This document shows, piece by piece, positions 48,191-59,777 of a DNA stretch of 64,000 bases; the stretch's first letter is position 1; each line of letters starts with the position of its first letter. The notes beneath the pieces are model-generated. The model worked only from the letters and a program-made list of their open reading frames with translations, was not told where the DNA came from and did not search any database. The translations under genes and the position numbers were made by a program. The DNA comes from Cololabis saira (Eukaryota > Chordata > Actinopteri > Beloniformes > Belonidae): positions 29,290,590 to 29,354,589 of the forward strand of contig NC_084591.1 of assembly GCF_033807715.1 (NCBI RefSeq), written 5' to 3'.

Positions 48191-51100
48191 GTTGTCAATG
48201 AAGATTTCAGTGTATGCAATTTTAAACCTACTAAATTAATGATTAATGACCTCACTTTTATCTTATTGACTTTTTGATACAGTAAGTTTACTTTACTATC
48301 TTTGCTGTGGGGGGAAAAAAAAAAAATCAGCTTCTGAATACATTGCCAAAAGATATCAGGAGATGTGCACAGAATGTACAATGCAAGTGAGAGTACTGTA
48401 AGTCTTATAATTTCAACCTACTCTGACCACTTTCAACCACTTCAGTCAGTATGTTTCACACCCGACAGGCTGATAATTGTTGCATTATAACACTTTGTTG
48501 TAAGTACACACCGAGCCTGTTAGTTCCTTGGCATCATACCTGTCTGAGACTGTGTTGACGTCTTCTAGTTCTCTCCATGACTGTTGTGGCGTTGCCTGAG
48601 TGAGGCTGTAAGTTACATGACCGTGAAAGTGACCTACGTCTTTATGATTGATTGCGATTCCTTAAAAGGACTGATGAAGCCATCAATTATACACATCTCA
48701 CATCTGAAAAGAACTTTAATCTCTGAGCTCTCTTAAAGTTCAGTCTCAAAAGCCCATCATTGCTGTAGACTCTTTATGTCATTGTCATAATGTCTCGACT
48801 TACTTTGACTTTACGACTGATTAAAATTCACCACTTTAAAGTGTGACATTATTTTTTATTTTAAAGCATGCTTTTACCACCATAATAGAATAAATACTGT
48901 GTTTTACAGTCTACCAGCAAAAAAAAGAGGCAGGAATACCTTCGTACTGACCACATTAACTGACAATATAACTTGGCATAGGAGCTCATTAAAATACCGT
49001 TGTAGTAGAGCTGCATTTCAATAGATCTGCTTTGACATGCGAGCGTATGCAGATGTGCATCTTTGTTGAAGCAAATTAGCTCATGTAATTTTTTCAGTCC
49101 TCTTTAAAATTATTTTTTACCCTACGTCTCACCTCTTTCTGCCCTCTTACTTTCCTCTTTTTTTTTTTTTAAATAATTGCATATCCGCATTATTATTAAA
49201 TGCCTACCAACACTGGCCAGATGCACACAGACTAAAAAAAAAAATTACAAATATAAAGTGTGCTGTAATTCACACTTTTGCATTTATTTCCCATTTATGA
49301 CACTAATTCCTTGCAGTCTTTCTTTTCACAAAACACATACTGCAAGTCTTTAACAATGTGATAATCAGATAGGCGAGGTCGAGAAGTCTGGACGAGTAAA
49401 TCTAATGTGTGTGAGCAGAGGGAAAAAAAAGAATAAAAGGTCAGGAGTAAGGCGCATGACGCATAGCAACAGTGTCTTGTATTCATGTATTAAAAGGATG
49501 ATAACACATCGACACATTTTACGATGTAACATTAACATGACAAGTTCAGCCTCAATTTACAGTCACAGATGGTAAAGAACGGGAAACCAGGAGGGAATAA
49601 AAGGTTTCTCATTCCGAGTGTCTCGATACGACAGACTCAGCAGCACAAGGTTATCAGGAAGGTATTCGTACAAATTCTGAGCCACTGGAAGATATAAAAT
49701 GCTCAAAACAGAAAGCTTGCCGAAGTTTACTGGACTAACCCATTGTTGGTGTCTTCTGGACTGTAGCCTTTGGGAATATTATTTGTCACGCACTCTTTCA
49801 TTTTTTCATGGCTTTCCCCTCTGTGTTACCAAATTGCCCAGAAAGCTTACCTGCAGTTTTCATACTTTCAGCTCCTATTTCTTTTTTCTTCCTCTTCAGC
49901 AGTCATCCCACATCTGCTCTGATGAAGTGGAAATATATTTCCAAAGCTAACCCTCACACTCATCCTGCACCTCTGTTTGATTTCATTTCCAAAATACAAA
50001 TATTCTCTCACAGTTCCCTGTAAATTAAATTTTGCCCCCTGAATGACTATATTATTACACATCTGAGACTGATATTAACATGCAGACTGCAGTAAGTTCT
50101 TTTTCCAGCATTTGCTGGATTAGTATGAAAAGCAGAAAGCAAATGATCCTTACCAACTCCCCCATACAATTACAGGCTTTAAGTTTAATACATGTCACTC
50201 CCTGTTAAACAGTTAAATATCTCTTATCAGCTTTTCAGTGTCAGCGAAACAAATCTTAACAAACGTTCACTTTGTCACAGTATAAAAAATATCTGCCAAC
50301 ACAGAATTACTGACTCACTGAGACTTTCAATATTTACGATATATTTATAAATGCCAAATATTCAAGGTTCTCTGCCCTGGTCATCGCTTGGTGTTTCTTT
50401 CACAAGCTTAAAAAAAATTAAGATTTCGATGAACACTGGTGTATTCCTTGGACATTAAAATGCTTATTCAGAGGAGAAAAGCACTTCAACACAGTACGTG
50501 CAAGATAAAATAGAACAAGCTTATGCACTTTTGCAGACAAAAAAAGGAATGGAAAGGCAAGGGAAAAAAAGCACAAGAAAAAAAAAGATGTAGCTTACAT
50601 ACATGGCTTAACAATCCATTATTCATATGCACTGGAGTCTCAGAGCAATAACACACAGACACAACAATAACCTGATTCTGGCACACGATAGTCTTGGATG
50701 CATCCCACACTCTGAACGCAGGCACTGGGATCACTGAATGCTCTCTGGGATCACAGCAAAACACACACCACCAGCACAGTACTCATATTTATCCATCTAT
50801 CACAACAAGTCAGTAGTTGGAGTGCTCTTGTGCACTGTGCCTACAGCCTTTGTAAGTCCACACTACAGGAAATGAACAACTTCAGAAACCCACTCGCTGC
50901 CTTTACCGTTTCAACAAAGTTCAAAATCCATGAGATCAAACTGATCAGGTGGCAATCCCCACCGCAGCACGTTTTCGATTTCAAAGATGTGGCGTGTAAT
51001 TGTTGTACAAAGTTACATTTCTTCCTACTTGTTCCCTTTGGGAGTTTCACACCATAATTTCTGCCGCCCAAACAGACTAATAAGTTCTAATGGGACCACA

Positions 51101-51229
51101 TGCTGTCTTAGAGGATTTGGGTTTAGCCAGGCTTCCTACATGTGTTCCATTTAAAAAAAAAAAAATAAATCACACACTTGCTTTCAAATTTCAATAACTC
51201 AGAAATTAACTGTTAACAAAATAAAACTC
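48191..51229. other. No recognisable gene
   Basis: AT-rich non-coding sequence with scattered A-runs and T-runs. No recognisable protein, RNA or repeat termini. Confidence 0.55.
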
Positions 51230-52465
51230 TTAGGGCCCGATTTACTAAAGGTTTGCGTGCGTAAAAACCTGTGCAAACTTGACAGCACCCGCAAACCAAT
51301 GTGCGAGCTGATCTACTAACAGCGTGCAAAGAGGACTGCGTCTCTGAAATGCGCAAAATTGCACACGCAATTCAGTTAGTACTTTTGCCCTGATGAATAA
51401 TCAATATGGGGCGTACCCGCCAGAAATCCTAAATACTGGGAGGGGAAGATGCAAATTGCTCCATTTACCACGCGCAATGAGATTTACCAAGCCTGAAAGT
51501 AATTGCGCGTATTGTGATTGCGTCTGTATTTAATACGTTCGAAAGGAAGGTGCTAATCTGCTGCTGCTGTTATTGTGGCAAGGAGGCGACATCCAAAATC
51601 AAAGAATACGCAGAGAGAGAGTCTTTATTCTGCTGCATGCTATTTTAAAAATGGTTGCACAAGTTTTATTAAAGGCCTTTTTTTCTTTAGTTCTCCGCCT
51701 TATATTGCCACCTTCTCTTATTGTGCCCCCCTCCACTCGCCCACAAGCAGGCCAAGCCTTTGTGCCAAAACGTGTATTTTATTGATTACTTATCTTATTG
51801 AACGTCAAATCATCCTTCGTAAATTACATTTAACACAGGTTAAACATCATGACCAAATCCGCTCCGACCCGCTGTGTCAGGATCAGCGCAGAGACTGCAG
51901 CTTCGCCTGAATTATGCTTCTGCGTTAAATCGACGGCGTAGCCTACGCAAAAAAATAAAAAAAAAATAAAATAAAATAACAATAAAATCAAATTTGGTCC
52001 TGTGGCCCGTTTTTCTATTTCGTATTTTTGATCTGTGCCTAAAATTGAAATATGAAAAACCAGACGTTTTTCCGTTTTTTGTGTTACCAACTGCATTTAT
52101 TCTATCGCAGGTTTTCTCCGATATTGCGTTTCTTTTGGTAATGTTTAAATTTCTTTGCTGTAGTTCATGAATGTGTTTATTTGCCTCTTCCACTAATATC
52201 TCTAACTCCAACTCGTCAAATTTCATTTTGCGCTTGTGACTTGTGACTGTGCATTCCATCCAGACTCCATGGCGCAGAGTTTGCGCTCGCAAACCTTAAG
52301 ACACGCAACACCTCATTTAAATACTGCAGTTTGCACCTGTTATCAATTGCGCACGCAATCTTAGTTGATCACCCGCAAACCACACGCAAACAGCACGCGC
52401 AAACTTTTTCAGTGCACACGCAATTTAGTACTCTTTATTTAGGATCTTAGTAAATCGGGCCCTTA
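51230..52465. mobile_element. PIF/Harbinger element with TTA duplication
   Basis: The element is 51233-52462 (1230 bp). Its ends are gggcccgatttactaa and, reverse-complemented on the right, gggcccgatttactaa (16-bp perfect inverted repeat). It is flanked by TTA on both sides (51230-51232, 52463-52465), the usual 3-bp Harbinger target. Subterminal regions repeat 'acgcaa' and 'gcgcaa' motifs in opposite orientation. It carries a minus-strand Myb/SANT-like frame and a short plus-strand piece, RIRRERVF (about 51603-51626), that resembles the start of a Harbinger nuclease. The rest of the transposase is deleted. A fragment of the palindromic MITE sits at 51918-51955. Confidence 0.92.
51912..52292 (-). 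pseudogene. Harbinger Myb/SANT-like DNA-binding protein
   Basis: A 126-codon minus-strand frame. Residues from about 20 to 65 read KRKMKFDELELEILVEEANK, then HIHELQQRNLNITKRNAI, then CDRINAVGN. This resembles the Myb/SANT-like trihelix protein that accompanies PIF/Harbinger transposases (K.FS..ELE.LV.EV pattern), which binds element ends and brings the nuclease to DNA. The usual central tryptophan after the KRNAI segment is serine-glutamate here (ISEKTCD). The C-terminal half reads into the captured MITE and AT-rich sequence, so the protein is truncated. Start chosen at the first ATG; an internal Met at residue 23 (KRKMKF) is equally possible. Confidence 0.7.
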
Positions 52466-55400
52466 GTATTCTAGAAGATATACTGCTAGATTTATTTTGT
52501 TGCCATATGTATTGATTACTCATTTTTATAGTGTCTCTTAGAATCAAAAACTAAAAACAAACTAAATAATAAGGAATAATCTGATTTTCATTATATCTGT
52601 GGACTCATTTACTGAAGTCAGCCATCGAGATATTGCGTCCTTGTGCAGAAAAAGTAGCCCATTTACTGCATCGCTACATTATGCAAACTGTTGCAATATC
52701 GTGTGTCTATAGTTTGTATTAGGTACTATTTTTCAGGCCCTTCACAAACAGAAGAGGAGGCATCGAGCAGAACCATAGATTCAGTAACACGCACTAGTTC
52801 TTGTTCTGCTTCGATCAACATAAAGATTCAGTCGTCCCGTCTCCCTACACAAGTTTTGCTCGTGCTGGCTTCCTGCTTAAAACACCACGAAAACACTTTC
52901 TATAGTTGTTTTTTTTTTTTTTTAGAGGATTCTTAATTTTATGTTTTTGAAAACAATAAAATCTGAAAGTAAAAATATTCTTCCACACTTTTTTTTTTTT
53001 GTCCAATATTTATCCAGACAGGGAAATTACTTTAATTCTCTAGCATTCCTTACTGCTCATGAATTAAGAGGCTTGACAATTTGGAAACGGATACAGAAGA
53101 ACCTCATGTGACAATAGGGAAGATAATTTGTAGAAATAAGTGCAACATGCCTGGAGTTACCCAGAGAGCAAATAGACGTTTCCTTTGCAGAAAAACAGGG
53201 TTGTCTGCATCATTACCCCAGCTAACAGTAAGGACTAGAGGAAGGTATTCCCATCTTGAGTTAGTGTACACAGGATAATGTGTAAGCAGAGACTGTGAAA
53301 TGGTGGTGACAAAATATTGTATTTTTCCCATTACTAGCCACGTGATTGGTGGTGTTTGGTTTTTCCAGCTGGTCATAGATAGATAGAGGGGTAACGCTGA
53401 ACAGACGTACTTCTCCTACAGTAATTAACTCATTTATAACCAAGACATAATTCAGGAGACACTAATACCTGTAATTACTTATCTCAAAATAGAAAGCAAA
53501 CAGAAGCTTGCACAAACACATTCTCCCCTGTAACACCTTTCGCACACCTCCACATGCGCTTCGAAATAGTTTGTTTTTTACCAGTTATACTACAGTGCTG
53601 ACAGAATTCATGAAATACACTGGCACGTGTGCCAACACATTCAAAAGCAAATTAAAGAAAAGCTTAAAAACTGAGGGAACAACGTGATTGTGGTATGAAT
53701 TATGCATGCGTAAGCCTCTTATCTAAATGCATGTCTCTCCATTTGTCAGATTGGCTTGCGAGTACTCTGCATTCATTTGGGACCTCAGACCCACCCCTGT
53801 GGACTGGCTAGGGCCCGAGGAGAAGAAAGAGGGAACAAGATAAGAGACAAGCAGATGCATCAAGAAAGAGGGGATATACAGTATTAAAAAAAAAAAAAGT
53901 TTAGTACAGTTATAGGAAGCAGATGGTCCTTTCTCTCACATGCACACTTAAGGCACTCTTATACACATTCATACAAACCGGAAAATGGAAACAGATGCGT
54001 CTCAGTGAAACATTTTAAATCCTTAAATGAGGGCATGTTTACACACAAACAAACACTTTTGTCCTTTTTGAGGACATGCACTTACATAAGACATTTGCTG
54101 ATCCTAATTCTAGCCTTTAACCTAACCCTTAACCCTAAATGAGTGCTTTGATGTAAAAACCAAGCACGTGGCATAGTGATCCCATTTGATCCAAAATAAA
54201 ATTCCAGCTATTTCTCATAAAAACAGCTGGACAAATAGAAACACCAACTCACAGGCAGAATGGGATAAAAACCGGAGGCCCTGTGGTGGCTCCAATTGTG
54301 GGAAGTAATATAAATGTTTCATTAGAGAAAATGCAGTTCACTCTCTCTCTATGGCTTCGTCTCCGGGCTTTATCACATGTCCTTGGGCCATTCTCCTCTG
54401 ATACATCCCTGCTTCACTGAGCACATCTCTTTGACACTGTAGAGGGCAACAAGCTCAGACATTTGAAGCTGCACCCCAAAGAATCTGCTCTGCTTCCCTG
54501 TCAGCAGCATCTTCTTGCTTTGTGCATTGGAGTGAATGTGCATCATAAGTGAGAAAGGTCTTCAGCCTTCTACTAGTCATCCCGAGAACTTTCTTTCCAT
54601 CTCTCTTCTACCAGTGATAACACAATTAATAATTTGAAGTAGGCAGAAGGACAAGCAGTGCATATGTAAAAAGATAAGCTGGTGGCTATGGCTGAGGTAG
54701 TTGAGGGTTTGCCACTTAATCTAAAGACCAGTGGTTTCAAGTGTTGACATTTCTTTGGGCAAGACAGGGAACCCCCACATTGACCTTGACATGCTCATCA
54801 GTATGTGATTGTAGAGAATAAAGCGTTGCACATATGGAGTGCAGTTAGAGTGCTCAGTTAAGTCCAGGTGGTGACTTTTATTTTGTTTATTTAGCCAAAC
54901 AGTGTATAAGAGCACTAGATTAATGTTTGTTGGAAAAGCTGAGTGAGAAACACAGAGTGAAGCTCTAATAACAACCTAAAGAAGGTTATAAGCACAGTGT
55001 GGACCAAGTAAGTACTAATGATTTACAACTTATTTTTAATTAGTTAAAAACTGGAAGGTCTCTTTCTTTTAAACAGAAATCTTTCAGACTTCATTAAGAC
55101 CATAAAAAGAAAAAAAAAGAAGTAAAAAACGAAATAGGCATAATGCTTTATTTGCACAATGCAAGGTTATGGTTGAGTTTAAGTTCTTTAGCTGGAAACA
55201 GCTGCTCGCCCTGCAAGGTGACACCAATGAAAACTGAGAAAAAAAGGACCCAAACCTCCCTGAAGACAGTGGACAAACTCTATTAACAATACCATAAATC
55301 ATTACTTAAAAGCCCTGCACACCACAGTAAATCCACAAGAGTGATTTCAATTATTTAGAATACACCTCCTCTCAGGACTGTGTGGCTGTAGACAGACAGC

Positions 55401-55829
55401 ACTTGATTAACTCGACTTATTCTTAGTGTGGGGGGTGGCAAATTACACCGTATAAATCTTACTGCAACACGGAGCTCCGGGACATCATTCCCAGCATAGT
55501 TTCATCCACTGTCAATGAGACTGACAGAGGATCATTTGGTTCAGTTATTCATTAATTCACTCTTCGAGGTTTGCAATCTTTTGCGCACCTTCATTTGTTC
55601 ACACATATATCTGCAGGACAACTGTAACATGAAGCTTAAGAGCTCATACATTCATAAAATTGGCAAAATAAAGAAGCATCAGTGAAAGATGTTACTAGTG
55701 TGTTGGTGTAAATATATGCAGTCATCAGAGCAAGGTGTTCAGGAATGTGAAAAAGTACATCATTTTTAAACCTGAAAAAGAATCCTAAGACATAAAAAAA
55801 ACAATATTTTATTCCCCACCTGGTGGAAG
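52466..55829. other. No recognisable gene
   Basis: Non-coding, AT-rich, with T-runs near 52908-52923 and 52990-53000 and an A-run near 53886. 'ctaacccttaaccctaaa' at about 54121-54140 is telomere-like but not an array. Confidence 0.55.
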
Positions 55830-56345
55830 CTTGATGTATATGGGTTTACTGTCCTGTTGCATGACTCAATGTCCTCAATGTGAGTCAAATGTCCTCTCAA
55901 CTGAGTCAACAGTAATGTTCACTTATAAGTAACTACAGTTTTGTCAACTAATCATTGCAACGTCTCGTCTTTTGGCTGTAAAGCAAGCTCAAATCGTCAC
56001 CCACCACCACCATATTTGACAGTTGGTAAGAGGCTTAGAGCTGAAATGCTCTATTTGGTTTGAGCAAACATTGGTCCGGTCTGTCCAAAGGACATTGTTC
56101 CAAAAATTGAAGCAGCATCACCAAATTGTTTTCAGAGAGAAGAGGCTTTTTCCTGTTCAAAGAAATCAGTCTGTTTATACGTTTCATATTTAACTTCCAA
56201 ACTACAGTCTGTGCAGTCACAGACATTTTTTCTTCTTCATCTTTTCTGGGAATTGCATGAACCAGAATTATAAACTTGAAAAGACATTGATTTTGGGAAA
56301 GATTGGCAGTTGTCTTGCAGTAGAAAGGTAAAATCAAAGACTTAA
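55830..56345 (-). pseudogene. Tc1-like transposase relic, minus strand
   Basis: The plus strand reads as the antisense of a common teleost Tc1 family: 'ctgttgcatgactcaatg', 'caccatatttgacagttgg', 'gtctgtccaaaggacattgt', 'agagagaagaggctttttcc'. In the sense direction these give the blocks around VKHGGG and the WSDETK-like region, in broken frames. The longest minus-strand frame (56337-56035) contains RINRLISLNRKKPLLSENN. No catalytic triad survives. Confidence 0.6.
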
Positions 56346-56394
56346 GAACAGGGCTTTACAAGCTTCTCAGACAGTGGTAAAGGGTAATGGCCTA

Positions 56395-56725
56395 CCAATG
56401 GAAATGAGCTGCAGTGATTAACATGCTTCAGCTGACAACAAGTTATTAAACCCTAACTGGTGTAATGAGTAGCTTCTCGCTTTTTGAAACATGTAAAATA
56501 GACATCCCATGGTTGTGGAAAAAAATTTCAGATTATAGGTGTGAATGAAACAAACAAACATAAAAAAACAACTAAAGACATCACTGAAACTACTAAAATT
56601 GGGTTATGGGTTCAGGGAGCATGAGACACCATTTTCACACATGGATTCACTCATGGATCAGCGACCACAGTGTCCTGACCTCAATCCAATTGTAAATCTA
56701 TGGTGAGCAACCTGCGGCACAAGAG
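56395..56725 (+). pseudogene. Tc1-like transposase relic with DDE mutation
   Basis: At 56669-56713 the plus strand encodes QRPQCPDLNPIVNLW, the Tc1 motif around the third catalytic residue (WP.QSPDLNPIENLW). The catalytic glutamate is replaced by valine and SPD by CPD. Upstream, 'catgcttcagctgacaacaa' and 'acatcccatggttgtggaaa' fit the non-coding flank of a teleost Tc1 relative. It directly follows the minus-strand relic, so the two may be separate insertions or a rearranged pair. Confidence 0.6.
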
Positions 56726-56886
56726 TTTGTGGCTATCCTCCAACCCCGTCCGTCCACTCCAGCCTTCCTTTTAATGCATTCAATTATCCTAATCACTTAG
56801 TTTGTGTTACAGGGTTTGGTAGCACTCACACTCACTGTTTTCTAATCAGAAAGTTAGAAAACAACCTAAACTTCACATCCACAGGA

Positions 56887-57429
<543 letters not shown>

Positions 57430-57542
57430 CAGGGGTCCCCAAACTTTTTTCAGTGGGGGCCATAACAATTTTCCTTTCTGTGATGGGGGGCCGAGGTTAG
57501 TCTATAACAGGAAATGATCTGCCCCGGCTTAACCAGCGGACT

Positions 57543-58035
57543 TCAGTGTAAAGCACATCTCTGTGGGCTGATTCTTCTTTCTTTGCAGCACAGTGCTTGC
57601 TGGTGAATCAAGCAGTGGACTTGTAGCGGGAGTGTGAGACCTCTTTCTGCCATTTCCTTTTTCACGTGCCCGACGAGCCCCCGCGACGCGCCGGTCATAT
57701 TTGGAGCACCGTCCGTTGTGATGCTGGCCAGCTTAGACCAGTCCACATCCAACTCTTCCATGCTTCCAAACTTTACCAAAAATATCCTCCCCTGTTGTGT
57801 GAGACTTTGTAATGCTGCCAGCTCCTTGGTAACTTCAAAGTTGGAATTTACTCCCCGAATAAAAATGAACAGTTGTGCTGTATCCTGCATGTCGTTGCTC
57901 TCATCCAATGACAACGAAAAATACACAAAATCTTTAGCTTTCTCTTTCAGCTGGGTGGTAATGTACATTATCCCCCATTTCTTCATCCTGCCTGGTGACT
58001 GTAGATGCGGACAGACTCACCCCGTTTAGGACATC
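57543..58035 (-). pseudogene. hAT transposase fragment
   Basis: On the minus strand KDVLNGVSLSASTVTRQ, then (after a frame change near 57990) LKEKAKDFVYFSLSLDESND, DTAQLFIFIRGVNSNFEVT, SKLASITTDGAPNMTGASRG, and HCLIHQQALC. LDES and TTDGAP carry the first two acidic residues of the RNase H-like catalytic core of Charlie/ZBED5-like hAT transposases; the HCIIHQQALC block follows as expected. The remainder, including the all-alpha insertion, the catalytic glutamate and the dimerisation domain, is absent. The N-terminal BED finger is also missing, with the SINE placed just upstream of KDVLN. Confidence 0.88.
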
Positions 58036-58564
58036 TTTCTTTCATCTTTCACCTAAGTAACAGTCCTGGGCATTGCTCCCTCTACCAGCCCCGGGAGGTC
58101 CTGCACTGAACTCAGGTCTCCTCCTTAACCTGAGGAGTGAGCAGGCCGCATCTTTTCACCAGACAGAGTGGGGCTTCTCCAGCTGGACGTAGCGCGTGGA
58201 AGGATCACGTTATTCCGGCCGGATCCTCCCCACCCCATCTGTTCCCCGGTTGGCCAGAGGGGGCATGTATAACCCAGGACTGTGTGCATGTTTTTGTGAG
58301 GGTAGCTCACATTAGCTACCAAGGGAACACGGGGAGAACATGCAAACTCCACACAGAAAGGCCCTTTCGCCAACCCCACCCAGGGTGTGGGCGCTGAAGT
58401 CATGGGGGAACTAACACGCACTTCAGCGCCGGGGACGCTGTGGGCGCTGAAGTGCGTGTTAGTTCCCCCATGACTTCAGCGCCCACAGCGTCCCCGGCGG
58501 GAATTGAACCCAGGACCTTCTTGCTGTGAGATGGCTGCACTACCAGCTGCGCCACCGTGCCCCT
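58036..58564 (-). mobile_element. tRNA-headed SINE, inserted in hAT
   Basis: Reverse-oriented. The head (58496-58564 on the minus strand) reads 'ggggcacggtggcgcagctg' followed by 'tcacagcaagaaggtcctgg' and 'gttcaattcc', giving box A-like and box B-like elements of a tRNA-derived pol III promoter. It is followed by 'gtgtggagtttgcatgttct', as in mermaid/DANA-type fish SINEs. The rest (58060-58300) contains 'aataacgtgatccttccacg' and 'ctacgtccagctggagaagc', a sequence I associate with a widespread fish SINE body. A foldback insertion at 58386-58493 splits head from body. The hAT reading frame (KDVLNG) abuts its 3' end; the target duplication is imperfect. Confidence 0.75.
58386..58493. repeat. 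Perfect foldback with 45-bp arms
   Basis: The left arm (58386-58430) and right arm (58443-58487) are exact reverse complements, with a 12-bp loop (ggggacgctgtg). The loop's reverse complement, cacagcgtcccc, follows at 58482-58493, so a second, overlapping inverted repeat (58431-58453 with 58471-58493) can form. It lies between the head and body of the SINE and is not part of the usual SINE sequence. It could form a cruciform or RNA hairpin. Probably generated by template switching, or a foldback MITE. Confidence 0.95.
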
Positions 58565-58861
58565 TTGTCGTCTTTTTCTGTCAACTCACCACTCGGTCAC
58601 GGTAAAAGTCACGTCAGAATATACCATTGTGTGAGGGGGTGAAGATGAGCCACTATTAGTTATAAATAGCTCATAACTATGGTCAATTTTAATTAGAATG
58701 CCAACATTTAAGTACGGATATCTTATGATAGGAAAATTAAAAAAAAAATAAAATATATATATATATTTTTTTCCCCCTGGGATCATAAGTGGGCCACCCC
58801 AATTGCTTTGGCGGGCCGGATGTGGCCCGCGGGGCGTAGTTTGGGGACCCCTGCTTTAGGT

Positions 58862-59520
58862 GGATGGGCTACACGAGCAGAAGACCAAACCGGGTGCAAC
58901 TCCTCTCAGCTAAGAACAAGAAACTGAGGCTACAATTCACACAGGCTCACCTAAATTGGACAACAGAAGAAGGAAAAATGCTGCCTGGTCTGATGAGTCT
59001 CAATTTCTGCTGCGACATTTGGATGGTAGGATCAGAATTTGGAGTCATCAACATGAAAGCATGGATCGATCCTGCCTTGTATCAACGGTTCAGGCTGCTT
59101 GTGGTGTAATGGTGTGGGGGATATTTTCCTGGCACACTTTGGGCCCAATAGTACCAATTGAGCATCTTGTCAACGCCACAGCCTGAGTATTGTTGCTGAC
59201 CATGTCCATCGCTTTATGACCACAGTGTACCATCTTCTGATGGCTACTTACAGCAGGATAACGTGCCATGTCATAAAGCGCGAATCATCTCAGACTGGTT
59301 TCTTGAACATGACAATGTCCTCAAATGGCCTCCACAGTCACCAGATCTTAATCAAATAGAGCACCTTTGGGATGTAGTTTGAACAGGAAATTTGCATCAT
59401 GGATGTTTCCAGTACCTTGTTAACTCTATCCCATTAAGGATTAAGGCAGTTCTGAAGGCAAAAGGGGGTCCAACCCGGTACTAACGAGGTGTACCTAATA
59501 AAGTGGCCGGTGGGTGTATA
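58862..59520 (+). pseudogene. Tc1-like transposase, C-terminal part and right end
   Basis: Resumes the element cut at 57429. In successive frames: MGYTSRRPNRVQLLSAKNKK, LRLQFTQAHLNWTTEEGKM, a frame change, then the block with WPPQSPDLNQIEHLWDVV followed by a stop. The DDE glutamate (IEHLW) is kept, but frameshifts and a deletion after 'gcatcatggatg' (near 59405) break the protein. The right terminal repeat, 'gtgtacctaataaagtggcc' and on to 'ggtgggtgtata' at 59520, is well preserved and typical of this family. Confidence 0.9.
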
Positions 59521-59777
59521 TTTGACTTTTTTGCATTGTTTCCTGTATTCAGTGTCAACAGAAACAAATGTTTAGTTGAACTATACATATATTTTAATAT
59601 CAAAAGATGATTTTCTTTCACAGTTGCTACTTTTCGCTGTAGTAATAATCATGAACCACGTCGTGGAACTCATTTGTGGTGGGTACTGTGATCTGCATCC
59701 ATTCATTTCACAGTACAAGGACGACTGGGCGCTGTGCTGAGTTGAGGGCGGCTCAAGGACACCCATGCACCATGTAT

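Noticed and set aside
54116..54140. Telomere-like CCTAACCC/TTAACCCTAA
   Set aside because: Only two or three imperfect units, no array; not an interstitial telomeric repeat of note.
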